Shown in pieces: positions 45,791 to 56,121 of a stretch of 64,000 bases of DNA (position 1 is the first letter of the stretch; each line of letters starts with the position of its first letter). Below the pieces are notes generated by a model that saw nothing but the letters and a program-made list of their open reading frames with translations, ran no database searches and was not told the DNA's origin. Made by a program: the position numbers and the translations under genes. Origin of the DNA: Dryocosmus kuriphilus (lineage: Eukaryota > Arthropoda > Insecta > Hymenoptera > Cynipidae); contig CM076190.1 in assembly GCA_038277395.1 (NCBI GenBank), positions 254,607,989 to 254,671,988 on the forward strand, given 5' to 3'.

Positions 45791-45957
45791 GAATGTAAAA
45801 ATAGAAATATTTGTTAAGACAATTTATTTTTTAGAAAAAAGTAAAAGACACGAGAAAAAAAATTACAAAATGGAGGAGAGAACTGGCTAAAATAGTTGTC
45901 GTGGATAAACGTGCGGTTCAACGCGGACCACAACCGATTTCAGTTATTTGTGGGAGA

Positions 45958-46577
45958 AAAAGTCTCAGAAGGGACCGGCTGGAAGTCCTTTCATTCTGAG
46001 AAAGCGACCTGGTTGGTTTTTAGCGGCTGGAGGTCCTTTCTATCCGGGAAAGCGGCCCGGTTAATATCTTAATTTAATTTTCCGAGAGCTCCTTTCTATC
46101 CGAGGAAGCGACCCGGTTAGGTTGAGGCTACAAGAGATCCTTCCTATTCAAGAAAGCGACCTTGATAATTTTAGACAGCGAGAAGTCCTTCCTATCCGAG
46201 AAAGTGACCCGGTTGATTATTAACGGTAAGAGGTCCTTCCTATCTGAGGAAGCGGCTCGGTTAATTTTAGAAGGCAAGAGGTCCTTTCTATCCGTGAAAA
46301 TGACCCGGTTGATATTTTAACGGTAAGAGATCCTGCCTATTCGAGATAGTGACCCGGTTAGTTTTTAATTGAACTTGTCCGAGAGGTCCTTCCTGTCTGA
46401 GGAAGCGACCAGGTTAATTTTAGACGGCAAGAGATCCTCCCTATCCGTGAAAGTGACCCGGTTGATTTTTAACGCTAAGAGGTCCATTCTATCTGTGAAA
46501 GTGTCCCCGTTAATTTTTGAATTAATTTTTCGAGAGGTCCTTTCGATCCGATGAATCGACCCGGTTAATTTTTAATT
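45958..46577. repeat. Minisatellite, about 12 copies of a roughly 50-60-bp unit
   Basis: Each unit reads approximately GAGGTCCTTCCTATCCGAGG followed by AAGCGACCCGGTTAATTTT and a variable spacer. The core folds into a short hairpin (TCCT..AGGA). Units differ from each other by 10-20 percent by eye. Just past the array, the GC-richer 46578-47190 stretch may belong to the same unit of DNA. Confidence 0.85.
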
Positions 46578-47280
46578 CAGTGCACTTCGTCGCACTGCAT
46601 TTATAATTTTGGAAAGAAAGAGTACTTACGGATAAAGCCTGGATTCGTGGTTATTCCGGTAGGAAGCGTCCTTGGTAGCGATCCATCTGTGTCTTGGAAA
46701 TCTCCGGGAGGATGAAATCGGCTGGGTAGCAGCAAAAGTAGAGGTAAAAGGGAAAAAGAAACTTTATTGCCCCTCTCATTTTGAGTTCCATTTATTTTCC
46801 AAGTACATATAAGGGTTTACACAATTCCGCGTTCGTAGATTATACTGTGAGGGAACCGAACGTGGGTCCTCGTCGACTGCTCGAGGTGATCTGGTAGTTA
46901 TGTCCACGCTGGACTTACTTCGAGTGGCTCGCGATATCCCGAGCGGGGGATGGCTGATGCGAGCGCGGAAACGCACCGAATTGTCCGTCCAGGCTACTGA
47001 ATTCTGCATCGAGACGTTGACATTCAGTAGACTCAGTAGCTACCTCTAGTGGTCAGCACCTCGATGGTGGGGTAGATGAGAGGAGGCTCGGGATTGGCCG
47101 AGCGTCCGCCAATACCACACGCCCTTTTATGATTTTTCGGTTCGCACACGCGGTTGATCTATTCGCGGTGGGCACGCACTACAGAGGCGCTCCAATCGCA
47201 ACCATCTGATTGTTCTGATTGCGTCACGTGGTCCGAAAGCAGGCCCTTTCTTAATGCTTACATGTAGACTCGTAATTGAT
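46578..47280. other. GC-richer block, possibly LTR or leader of an LTR element
   Basis: Composition is close to that of 16640-17880, and TTTATT words on the plus strand would be polyadenylation signals on the minus. It has no coding frame with a domain, no second copy and no target duplication. 47200-47250 (CATCTGATTGTTCTGATTGC, GTCACGTGG) recurs at 13360-13408. Confidence 0.3.
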
Positions 47281-48604
47281 AACGTTTAATATTGATAAAA
47301 AGTGATGTCCCGCTTAAAGGCAGTGTGAAATAGGTTATTTAAATGTTGAATTATAATAACGGTCACTATTCAGATATATATGCATTGGTAGAGTAGCAAA
47401 AAAGGAATGTTGTGAAGATGCTTATAGGTTAGGTTCTTGTGTCACAATTGAAAGAGGAAGAATACTATTGTTTTGTCAATAATTATTAATCCTAGTCCTG
47501 TAAATTGTTTGTATAAAACGAGTGAAATGATTTTTTTAATGTTGTAATCAATTTAGAAAAATAGGGAAGCAGTTTTCAAAGTATATGTGAAGTGTGGAGC
47601 TTGTTGATTGTTAAACAAAAAAAAAGGTATTTCCATATGATCTTACAAATAATTTACAATTTTTGAAACAACTTACAACATTATTAATAATAATTGTGGA
47701 CAGGACATTAATAATGATCTAATTATAATTTTTTAACATATGGCACACCAAACTAACCTATAAGTATAAGCATCACGTACAATTTATTTTATTGCTGCTC
47801 TGCATATGAATATTACAACATGAATACTTACCTCTATTATAATAAAACACTCAAACAATATATTATACTCGACGTTTACGCTGGTCACCACTTTTTATAA
47901 AAACTAAACGTAAAATTAGAGTAATCAGACTGTATCTTACATGATAAATAAACATAACGATCCTGCACATAGAGCTTTGTTATGTAGCCACCAGGTTTCG
48001 CATTTTCGTGCCCACCGCGAATCGATTGTCCGAAATAACTTATTGCGCCCGATTCGCATATTTCCAGAAAATTACATACTACCAAGGAGTGAAAAAAATC
48101 GGGTATCAAATGCTCTATTATAATTACAATAATCGTAAGCTTCAAATGTCCTGTTGTCGCGCGTCGCGAAAGAGGTGCCGAAACGGGAATTCTCGCGAGT
48201 CTTCTCGGTTTTCGGCCTACATAATTTCGCTGATCTCGCTCAATTATTGAGCCACTCATACACTCAAACTTATACGTCTTAGGATGCAAAGAGTTTGTGT
48301 AAATTTATTAGTAAATCGTACTATTGTGTTATTTTCAAAATAACATGGTGCTTTTTTTCACGATGCTAATAAAATCGTGTTTTTTAACGGTGGAAATCTA
48401 ACAGTGCTTTCTTTTTTTATGAAAATGGAAACTATGATTAACGCTGGGGGACGTTCAGATAGCAACTGAACAAGGCACCGATCATCTTTCTCTCCTACTT
48501 GACCCCCCCCCCCTTCCCCCCATTTCCTTATCGTAGAAGGACGGGAGGGGCAGGTATTTCTTGTTATGACTTATTTACAAACACAGTTCGAAGGACAGAA
48601 TATA
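47281..48604. other. Spacer with overlapping uninformative ORFs
   Basis: The frames at 47885-48289 (minus) and 48008-48250 (plus) overlap and resemble nothing I know. A poly-C tract lies near 48500. No repeat partner found. Confidence 0.4.
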
Positions 48605-49901
48605 CTACATGAAATGAGAAGTCCCGAGCCTCACAAGGAAAAAATTAATTTTTTACCTTAAAAACTTTTTTATTCTTCGGTGTACTCTCCATTTAAAGTA
48701 ATGCACTTATTCCAGCGGTCCGCCAACATTTTGATACCTTTCGAAAAAAATTATTTATCGAGACCTTCAAAATACGCCTCTGTTTCGGCCATGACTTCAG
48801 CATTCGACGAAAATGTCTTTCCCCGAAGAAACCTTTTCAAGTTTGGGAACAAATGGTAGTCGCTGGGGGTCAGATCTGGTAAATACGGAGGATGCTTAAC
48901 CAATTGGTAGCGCAATTCGCTCAGTTTGGCCGTCATTTTCATCGATGAATGTGCTGGTGCGTTGTCGTGGTGGTACAGCACTTTCTTCCTTGCCATGTGC
49001 GCCCGTTTTTTTTAAATTTCTTCGTTTAAACGATCCAGTTGAGCAACGTAGCCGTCACCCGTGATGGTTTTTCCCTTTTCCAAATATTCAATCACGATTA
49101 TTCCTCTTGCATCCCAAAAAACGCTTGCCATAACGTTCCCGGCCGACTGTTGCGTCTTTGGACGCTTCGGACGGCTGCTATCTGCTTCCAACCACTCTGC
49201 AGACTGCCTGTTGGACTCAGGAGTGTAATAATAATGAATCTACGATTCGTCCATCGTCAAGAATCGACGCAAAAAGTCCTTTTTGTTTCTTTGGAACAAG
49301 GCCGAATTACGCTCGGAATCTTCAACACGTTGCTGCTTCTGGTCTGGTGTGAGAAAGCGCGGCACCCATCTTGCGATCAGCTTTTTTATACCCAAATATT
49401 CATGCAAAATGTTGCTAACGCATTCAATCGATATACCCACGGCCTCTGCTATTTCACGCAACTTCGCTTTCCGATCATTCGAAACGATCAAATGGATTTT
49501 TTTTTATTTTTCCGGTGTGGTGACCTCATAGGGCCGTCCACTGCGCTGAGCATCATCGGTGCTGGTACGACCACGTTTGAAGTCCGCAAACCAGCGTTTT
49601 ACGGTTGCAGTTGATGGTGCGGATGTTGGATAGCATTTATCTAACCACTCCTTGGCCTGGACGGTGTTTTTTCCCATTAAAAAACAATGTTTTATTAAAA
49701 CCTGAAACTCTTCTCTTTCCATCGTTCTCGAGAAACCAAAGCTTGTCTGACACAATTAGCTGTTATTCGAAAACTAATGCACGCAATGTTACGAAACTCA
49801 AGGTGGTGCTGTCTAAAGGCTGGTTCTCAACGAAAACATACATGGTTTAATCCTAGTGGCGACATCTCTGTGTGAGGCTCGGGACTTCTCATTCCATGTG
49901 G
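48605..49901 (-). mobile_element. mariner element 3 (1297 bp) with TIRs and TA duplication
   Basis: The left end CTACATGAAATGAGAAGTCC and the right end (complement) CCACATGGAATGAGAAGTCC are inverted repeats of about 31 bp continuing CGAGCCTCACA. TA lies at 48603-48604 and 49902-49903. It is a different mariner lineage from elements 1 and 2, judging from ends and protein. Confidence 0.93.
48751..49722 (-). pseudogene. mariner 3 transposase, broken
   Basis: N-terminus MEREEFQVLIKHCFLMGKNT (ATG near 49720) and the first DNA-binding region with DAQRSGRPYEVTTPEK; a shift near 49500; then VSNDRKAKLREIAEAVGIS and RWVPRFLTPDQKQQRVEDSE. FLTMDES is followed by TAG in place of the usual Trp (first D region), then IHYYYTPESNRQSAEW. 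Further on are VFWDARGIIVIEYL, a shift near 49010, then YHHDNAPAHSSMK (second D) and HPPYLPDLTPSDYHLFP (third D). DD34D positions are present, but one stop and at least two shifts inactivate it. Motifs resemble mauritiana-type mariners (inference). Confidence 0.9.
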
Positions 49902-49904
49902 TAA

Positions 49905-50199
49905 AATCAGTGATGGGAGTATAAATTTATAGAACTGCAGAAATGTTACAAGTACACGACAATCGGTCCTTCTCCGCGTTGAGAACTTATGATCAACCTT
50001 AATCTATCATGTAATCGGATTATATAAATTTAAATGATATGTAATATCGAATCAAAGAAAGTAAGAAATATATATCGCAATGGAATGTTAACATGTGATT
50101 GATAATTTCTTTTCTAGAAAAACCTTTCAAGCACAAGGTCTCGCACTGACATTTTCAGTATCGATGGGCAAAGGTGTCAATTCTCTAACATTTCTTTAT
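49905..50199. other. Spacer between mariner 3 and the BEL/Pao element
   Basis: No ORF or repeat recognised. The position of a 3' LTR for the downstream element could not be fixed. Confidence 0.3.
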
Positions 50200-50399
50200 G
50201 TTCGTTTTCAGCGGTTCTTACATTGACGGTCCTTACAATTCCATCCGACACAAGAAATGTTGCGGTGACGCGAACCAATAACCATTGCATTACGTTATCC
50301 TCCTTTAGGATAACAATTTAAAATTACTTTACCTGATGTTCACCGAGGCTGTACTTGCATTGAATATTTAATTCATTTAAAGATTCTTTATGCCAGCAT

Positions 50400-51128
50400 T
50401 TTCAAAAGTCTTGACGCATTTTTTGGATTTTCAGCCATCTTGCTGATTCAGGAATTGAAGTTGACCTAGGATCCAACTCTTACAAACTCGTAAGGGATTC
50501 ACCTATTAAAAAATGACCAGGCGTGAGAGCAAGAATGTCATTTGGAACGGATGAAATGTGTGTAAGAGGACGTGAATTTAAAATCGCTTCAACATCTATG
50601 GCAAATACATTAAACTCCTCGAACGTGAACAATATGTCATTTATTACCTCTTTGAAGTGATGTTTAAATTTTTTAACGGTGGATTCCCATATACCTCCAA
50701 AATGGGTTGACAAAGGGGAATACATTTCCATTCGATACCTTGGTCGCTTAGGAATTGACTGACCATTTCGTTGTGTGCCCCAGATTCTATTAGATTCAGG
50801 ATTTCCTTTAATTCGTTGCTTGCACCTTCAAAATTGGTTTCCATAACAGTTACCAGCTTAAGATGTACTGCTTTAACTATCAGATAATTGAATAAAGCGA
50901 TGTGAACCTTAATTCGCGATCCATTGCGGTACCTTTCTTCTTTGATATAAAATGGACCACAGTAATCCAATCCAATATTACAAAATGGATGTACATCAGT
51001 CTTTCTCTTATTTTTAGTAAGTTGCCAATTATGTATTCGGCTGCCGTAGAATTAGGACAAAAGCATCTGATGCATACAATTTTTATTACTTGATTGCGAC
51101 CATCGTGGGGCCAAAATCGTCGACGCAA
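50400..51128 (-). pseudogene. BEL/Pao integrase
   Basis: The zinc-binding region reads FWPHDGRNQVIKIVCIRCF and CPNSTAAEYIIGNL. The core begins LDYCGPFYIKEERYRNGSR after a shift, but the first catalytic D/E segment and the SDNG motif are partly lost (LSDQGIEWKCIP). The C-terminal part has HFGGIWESTVKKFKHHF, FNVFAIDVEAILNSRPLT and ALTPGHFLIGESLTSL, the most diagnostic Pao stretch. Three overlapping frames (50480-50731, 50644-50970, 50880-51128) carry these parts. Confidence 0.88.
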
Positions 51129-51829
51129 ATAATACAGTGCTGTCTGGATGCCAGCGTGTTTGTTGCATGAGTATTCGTCCTGGATAATTCAACATGTGAT
51201 ATGATTTAAGCGCGGCAAAAGCATGGGATACCGTTGAGAATAGGGAATAATAGAGTTCTTTAATCTGCCTCCTACCCTAATGATCCCATCTCGATCAAAG
51301 AATGGGTCAAGTATGCGATAGTACTTTTTTTGTCTAAACTTCTACCACTTCTCAGATCATTACTTCTTTGGAGAAGATATTCATTTGGGTTGCGCGGATT
51401 GTCACTCTTTCTACATTCACCAATTCCGGCAACTTGAAGAGCTCTGTTTGAGGGTTTTGAACCCTCTTGCGAAGACAATACGCGTCTATTTGTTTTACAT
51501 AATTTTGGGCATGACGAAAATCTATGGAAAAATTATTTTTCAGGAAGAATCGTTAAACATATTTCTTTCTTTAAGCCTGGCATCTTTTTGCTGATTGGAT
51601 TTCAATTGCAGACCAGGTAGACCCTTCGTCTTTTAACCAGTTTTCTCCAAGCTTCCAAAGATTGTTCTGTATAAATATGACAGTCATTTGCCCTTGTGAG
51701 AGGGCATTGGCTGTTTATCATCTGATCGTATATGCCTCCAATCGTGAGGATTCGCTTTTTCTTGAATATCCGAAATTCGGTTAGCCATAATGGTCTATAA
51801 GCAGTGAGGAGACGTGTTTATCCAAAAGT

Positions 51830-52300
51830 GTACGATAGTCGAATCTGTCCACAAGGCGGTCCTGCTAATACGAATCTGGAAGTTTTTATTTACTGTTGCG
51901 TGCAATTTTGAAAGTATCTGTGCACTGCAAAGTTCAAGACGTGCAAGTGCAATCATTTTTAAAGGAGTTACTCTGGACTTGGCACAAAGTTGTCTGCTTT
52001 CGGTGTGTCCTAGCTTGTTTGTTGACTTAATGTAGGTACAGGCTGCATATCCGTTCCTGCTAGCGTCACAAATTCCGTGAAACTGGATATCGAAGCCCCT
52101 TCGACAATTACTCTTCGATCGAAACTTAAATACTTAACAAGAGCCAATTCGGAGCGAAAGACTACCCAAGTCTTGTGGATGCTATTGGGTAACGTTTCAT
52201 ACCAGTCTAGCTTGAATTCTCATAGTCTTTGCATGACTATTTTTGCGAATAAAGTGATTAGTCCCAATATATTGAACGGATCAAAAAGCCTGTCGATCTC
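51830..52300 (-). pseudogene. BEL/Pao RNase H and RT connection
   Basis: FDPFNILGLITLFAKIVMQ at about 52240-52300 is the RT/RNase H connection. After a shift CDASRNGYAACTYIKSTNKL (about 52020-52080) is the RNase H start and CAKSRVTPLKMIALARLELC (about 51930-51990) the typical Pao middle. The plus-strand frame at 51814-52035 is its shadow. Confidence 0.85.
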
Positions 52301-52559
52301 AGAGAGTATTATCCATTTGTTAGTCTTACAATTTATTACAAAAAAATTTGCAATGTAAATTATTTTCTCATTCACGGAACTTCATGGAACTCCCAATGTG
52401 TTTAAAGCTTGATCATTGTTGAAGTGAAGATGCTGATTGTTACTACTCTCTGGCACCTGTTGTAAGAGTAGCATTTTTTGTATGTCCACTGCCGTATGCT
52501 CAAGCCACCGAGATTTTAAAGTTTTATTACATCATCGCGAATTCGAATTCTTTATTCTA

Positions 52560-53344
52560 CTGTTTCGGTGTCTGTGATAATACCATATACATATACATAG
52601 ATCTCCTTTAAGAGTAGCCGCTGCGATTGGATATTTGTAACCTTCATCTTCTGCTAACTATCAAAGTGCGCGTATTGGAAGGATTGGAGATGAAATCATT
52701 CCAAATGTGACAGTATTTAGTTCGAAGGTTTGAACATTAACTCCATCGAGTCTCCATAGAATTCGTTGGATTTTTCTATTTTCCTTTCAGATTTCGAATT
52801 GCCGATATAATCTTTCGATATCGTCCGTTAATACAAAATTGTGAAATCTGAATCGAAGTATGTGTGAGACGACGTCATCTTAAATAATTGATCCTACCAT
52901 AAGCATGTCATTTAAAGAAAGACCGGAATCGGATTGGGCCGATCCATCGGAAACTAGCCATATTTTTGTGGTTAAGCTAATTTCTTGGAATACAGCATGA
53001 TGTGGAAGACAAAATCTGAATTCTTGCTCGTCTCCCGCGAGTGGCATGTGACCAATTTTCAAATATTCTTCAAAGATTGCTGAATATTGATATTTTAAAT
53101 CCAAATTGTATTTGAGCCTTCGCTATAGGGTCCTTGATAGAGATTCTCCTAATGACTCGGGATTATTAGGAAATGATAAGGCGACTACATATCGACCTGA
53201 AGTATTTCTAATCGTGAGTTTCCGGAAATTTTTCTTGTAAGCGACTTCCTCGGCGGAGAGGTGAACTCGCCCGAAACCTTCTTCTAGTTCCAAAATTTTA
53301 CAATTGAGTATCCGGATGCTATAAGTTGATATAATTTTTGACAC
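52560..53344 (-). pseudogene. BEL/Pao reverse transcriptase, catalytic box lost
   Basis: The N-terminal part (53123-53344) has LSAEEVAYKKNF and NTSGRYVVALSFPNNPESLG. The palm start (52880-53104) has FRFCLPHHAVFQEISLTTK and SDGSAQSDSGLSLNDMLMVG. Where Pao elements have YVDDI (about 52590) the sequence reads YVYVYGIITD, so the catalytic aspartates are gone. The intervening part is shifted. Confidence 0.85.
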
Positions 53345-53504
53345 GCTCGGCGAAGTCAGATTGCCTTGGCCCCAGACTTTCTAAAAACGAAGTTATGAAT
53401 TTTAATTTTTAAAATACGTATAATTAATTTAAAAAATTAAAATTCATAACTTCGTTTTTAAGAATTCAGGAACCAACGCAATCTGACTTCGCCGAGCATG
53501 TCAA
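53338..53504. mobile_element. Near-perfect hairpin MITE (167 bp) in the Pao pol gene
   Basis: The left arm TTGACACGCTCGGCGAAGTC.. and the right arm (complement) TTGACATGCTCGGCGAAGTC.. are about 75 bp each with only a few differences, separated by about 15 bp of AT sequence. It falls exactly at the start of the 53123-53344 Pao frame, interrupting it. Target duplication not resolved. Family unknown. Confidence 0.85.
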
Positions 53505-54060
53505 GAATTACATCCCCTTATAACGTGCGGCTCCTCAGTTTCAGACTGTAAATCCGAAAAGGGGCATTTGACTGAACGTGAATTTGAGTTTGTAGCTGAT
53601 GGTGAGGCAATTTTACCGCCTATTGTCCATCCTAATGTGTTTTTTTGAAGGATGAGATCGACACCTCATTGAGATAATTCGATTTGACCAAGACAAATCA
53701 TGGACAGCGATGGTGCAAATCCGTGGAGCACATCGGTATGTGCTGTTTTGAAAAACTGCGTATCGGCTAGTTCGATGTACGAGGGTATTTTTATCGCATC
53801 GCGTGGAATTGTTTCGTTTGGAACTAATTCCGTGATCTGAGGAATTGTAAGAAAAATGAGATTTTTCTTGTAATAGTTGTACGTTGAGCGTATTGTAAGC
53901 TTCACAACAGCTTTTGCGATTATGGCGAGATCCTTTAGTGCAACCACAGGAACAAAGCATGTTCCTTTGGGCAATCGTAGCGCCGTGGCTAGTTTTTCGG
54001 TACTAATAATTTTTGTTGAAGAGCAAGCATCGAGAAGAGCCCGATATCGTATATGTTGAC
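53505..54060 (-). pseudogene. BEL/Pao aspartic protease region
   Basis: RYRALLDACSSTKIISTEKL near 54000-54055 corresponds to the protease active-site region, with DAC in place of the expected DSG or DTG. The 53666-53974 frame continues with LPKGTCFVPVVALKDLA, then IPSYIELADTQFF and a segment ending LSMICLGQIELSQ, which is typical of the stretch before the RT in Pao pol. Confidence 0.8.
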
Positions 54061-54279
54061 ATTATGTATTCAGTGAATAAATTATAGCACTTTTTACGTC
54101 GGTGTACTTGCTGTTGAGGAAATGCATCGTTGATCGTTTCCTGTGGATATTGCGAACTACGTTCGCGAACTTGAAGACTCCCTGTGCAGGAGTGTATCGT
54201 ATGGTATTTTTTTGTACAGTTTTAGTGCCGTTAACCGAATCCTGCATCTCCGACCTGTGAATCTCGTATACCGACCACG

Positions 54280-54960
54280 TTTTCCCTCGACGAGTCCTTT
54301 GTCTTACCGTTCCCTTGTCGCGGTTGCGTCGTCCAGTTAATCTGACCCCATTATAATTATGTCCCTTATCGGTGTGTATTTTCTTTTACCGAGTTGATGC
54401 TTTTACCGAGTCTAGACCCATTTTAACTCTACCAAACGATGTTTTTCATCAGTGGGTACCTTTGTCTTGCTGTTCTCCTGTCGCAGTTGCGTTATACCTG
54501 TAATACGATCCTATTTTAATGATATTCAATTGTGTTCCTTACCGGTGTGTACCTTCTCTTATCAAATTAATTAATTTATCAAATTGAGTCTCATTTTAAC
54601 TTACCGAAATATTCCTTCCATTAAAGTGTCCCTTTGTTTTATTGCTTTCCTGTCGCTGACACGTCATTTCACAAATTTAGCCTCATTTTAATGATATTCA
54701 ATTATGTCCCCTTCCGATGGGTACTTTCCCTTACCAAATTAATTAATGTATCGAATTGAGTCCCATTTTAACTTACCAAATTATTCTTTACATCGGTGTG
54801 TCCCTTTGTCTTATTGTTTTCCTGTAGCTGCTGCGTCATTTCAAAAATCTAACCTCGCTTTAATCATATTTAATTATATCCTCGACCGATGTGTATTTTC
54901 ACTTACCGAATTAATGTTATTATCGAATTGTTCCTTATCGTTATATTTCCTTTTTATCAT
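54280..54960. repeat. 172-bp tandem repeat, about four units
   Basis: The word ATTCAATTATGTCC..(T/C)CGGTGTGTAC recurs near 54350, 54520, 54692 and 54864 (171-172 bp apart after the first). Each unit also has a second half, TTAACTTACCAAATTATTC and GTCCCTTTGTCTTATTG. No coding. It directly replaces the sequence upstream of the Pao protease. Confidence 0.85.
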
Positions 54961-55811
54961 GTTAATTTGAGACAATGCCCCATAAATTCTAACCCCATTT
55001 TCTTTTATTGTTGTGTAAGAGATAACGAGTTCTAAGATGATGTTGCCGTATTATTAATTGAATTATCGGAGATTGAGTTGATTATGGTTACTGTTAGAAT
55101 TTAGTATCGATTAGTGTTGAGACCTGTTGTTAACTTTGTAGTATTTTCTGCTAATTTTGTATCGAGACGTTGTTAATTTATCATCGGTGATTTAACATTA
55201 CAGGGATTTGTATTCGTTTTCTATTAATCTATGTTGATTCATTACTTTTGTATCGAGACTTGTGACTTTCACCGGGTTTTGTTTATTTTCAATTGAGAAC
55301 TGTTTTAACTTTGCACTGAGACTTATACTATTTTATTAACTTTTATCGAAGCTTGTCTAAAACTAGTGTTTGAAATTACCGAAATCTTTTATGAATAAAT
55401 TTCAATCTTTAATTTTTACATAAAAGTATGCAGAGCTTTATTAAATGGTGTTTAGTCCATCTACTCGACCGAAATCTAAGTAATTTAGAGGATGAGCTAG
55501 GCGGTAAAGTTGGTAGTCCGGATAATTTAAGTCATTTATGTTTTTGTGTCTAGTGTCTCAAGAAAGGACTGGCGCCCACGCTTATTGAGTTTTTGGGTTT
55601 TTTTGAGTTGCAGATGAGGTTGAGCTTTAGAGCTTTGGAGTTGATTGCGTTTTGGACTCTATTGAGTTTCGGTGCTTATCGTGAATAGTTGAGGGTCGTG
55701 GTCATTGAGATTTCTTTAAGATTTTGAGTTTTTCCTGGATTCACTTGTGCGTGATCTAGGTCGACCACAGTATTTTCTCAATTTCACCACCTGAGAGAAA
55801 GATGCACGTCA
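54961..55811 (+). other. AT-rich block with a possible LTR end and primer-binding site
   Basis: 55040-55350 has loosely repeated TTTTGTATCGAGACT words. AATAAA near 55393 is followed about 160 bp on by ACTGGCGCCCACGC at about 55569; TGGCGCC is the core of a tRNA primer-binding site. If real, this is the right end of a plus-strand LTR and leader, opposite in direction to the Pao pol beside it. No TG..CA ends or second LTR were found. Confidence 0.3.
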
Positions 55812-55878
55812 CAATAATGCATAAAACATAAAGTAGATTAAAATCAAATGAAGCGAGTGCAATTCAAACAAATAAGTC

Positions 55879-55884
55879 TTTATT
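55879..55884 (-). terminator. Candidate polyadenylation signal of unit C (AATAAA, minus strand)
   Basis: Conserved with the sites of A and B in the aligned 3' region (55812-56120). Confidence 0.5.
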
Positions 55885-56121
55885 CAGGAATATAGTATAT
55901 ATGAATATATAGGAATACAGGAATATAATATAATATTCATATTTCAATATAAAGTATATAACATAGCAATATATAGGAGTAAATGGGAACATAATATAAT
56001 ATTTGATTTTAAATTCTAATACCTCAGATTACAAGAAAGTTCACATTCTGTGTTATAAAGAAGCAATGTATTTCATAGAGTGAGGAAAAATTACAGATTC
56101 ATTTTCTATAATATCTAGATG

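Larger units (their letters stand above)
50200..54260 (-). mobile_element. BEL/Pao LTR retrotransposon, degraded pol, gag missing
   Basis: On the minus strand the order protease (about 53660-54060), RT (52240-53344), RNase H (51830-52090), integrase (50400-51130) is that of BEL/Pao pol. No LTR pair, primer-binding site or gag is recognisable. The left of pol is replaced by a 172-bp tandem repeat at 54280. It is inserted between sequences normally next to unit C, or beside it. Dead copy. Confidence 0.87.

Noticed and set aside
45958..46577. CRISPR-like regular repeats
   Set aside because: Units are contiguous and diverged with no unique spacers, and the genome is eukaryotic; this is a minisatellite.
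47885..48289. 134-codon minus ORF as a host gene
   Set aside because: No motif, signal, paralogue or splice context; overlaps open plus frames of similar length.
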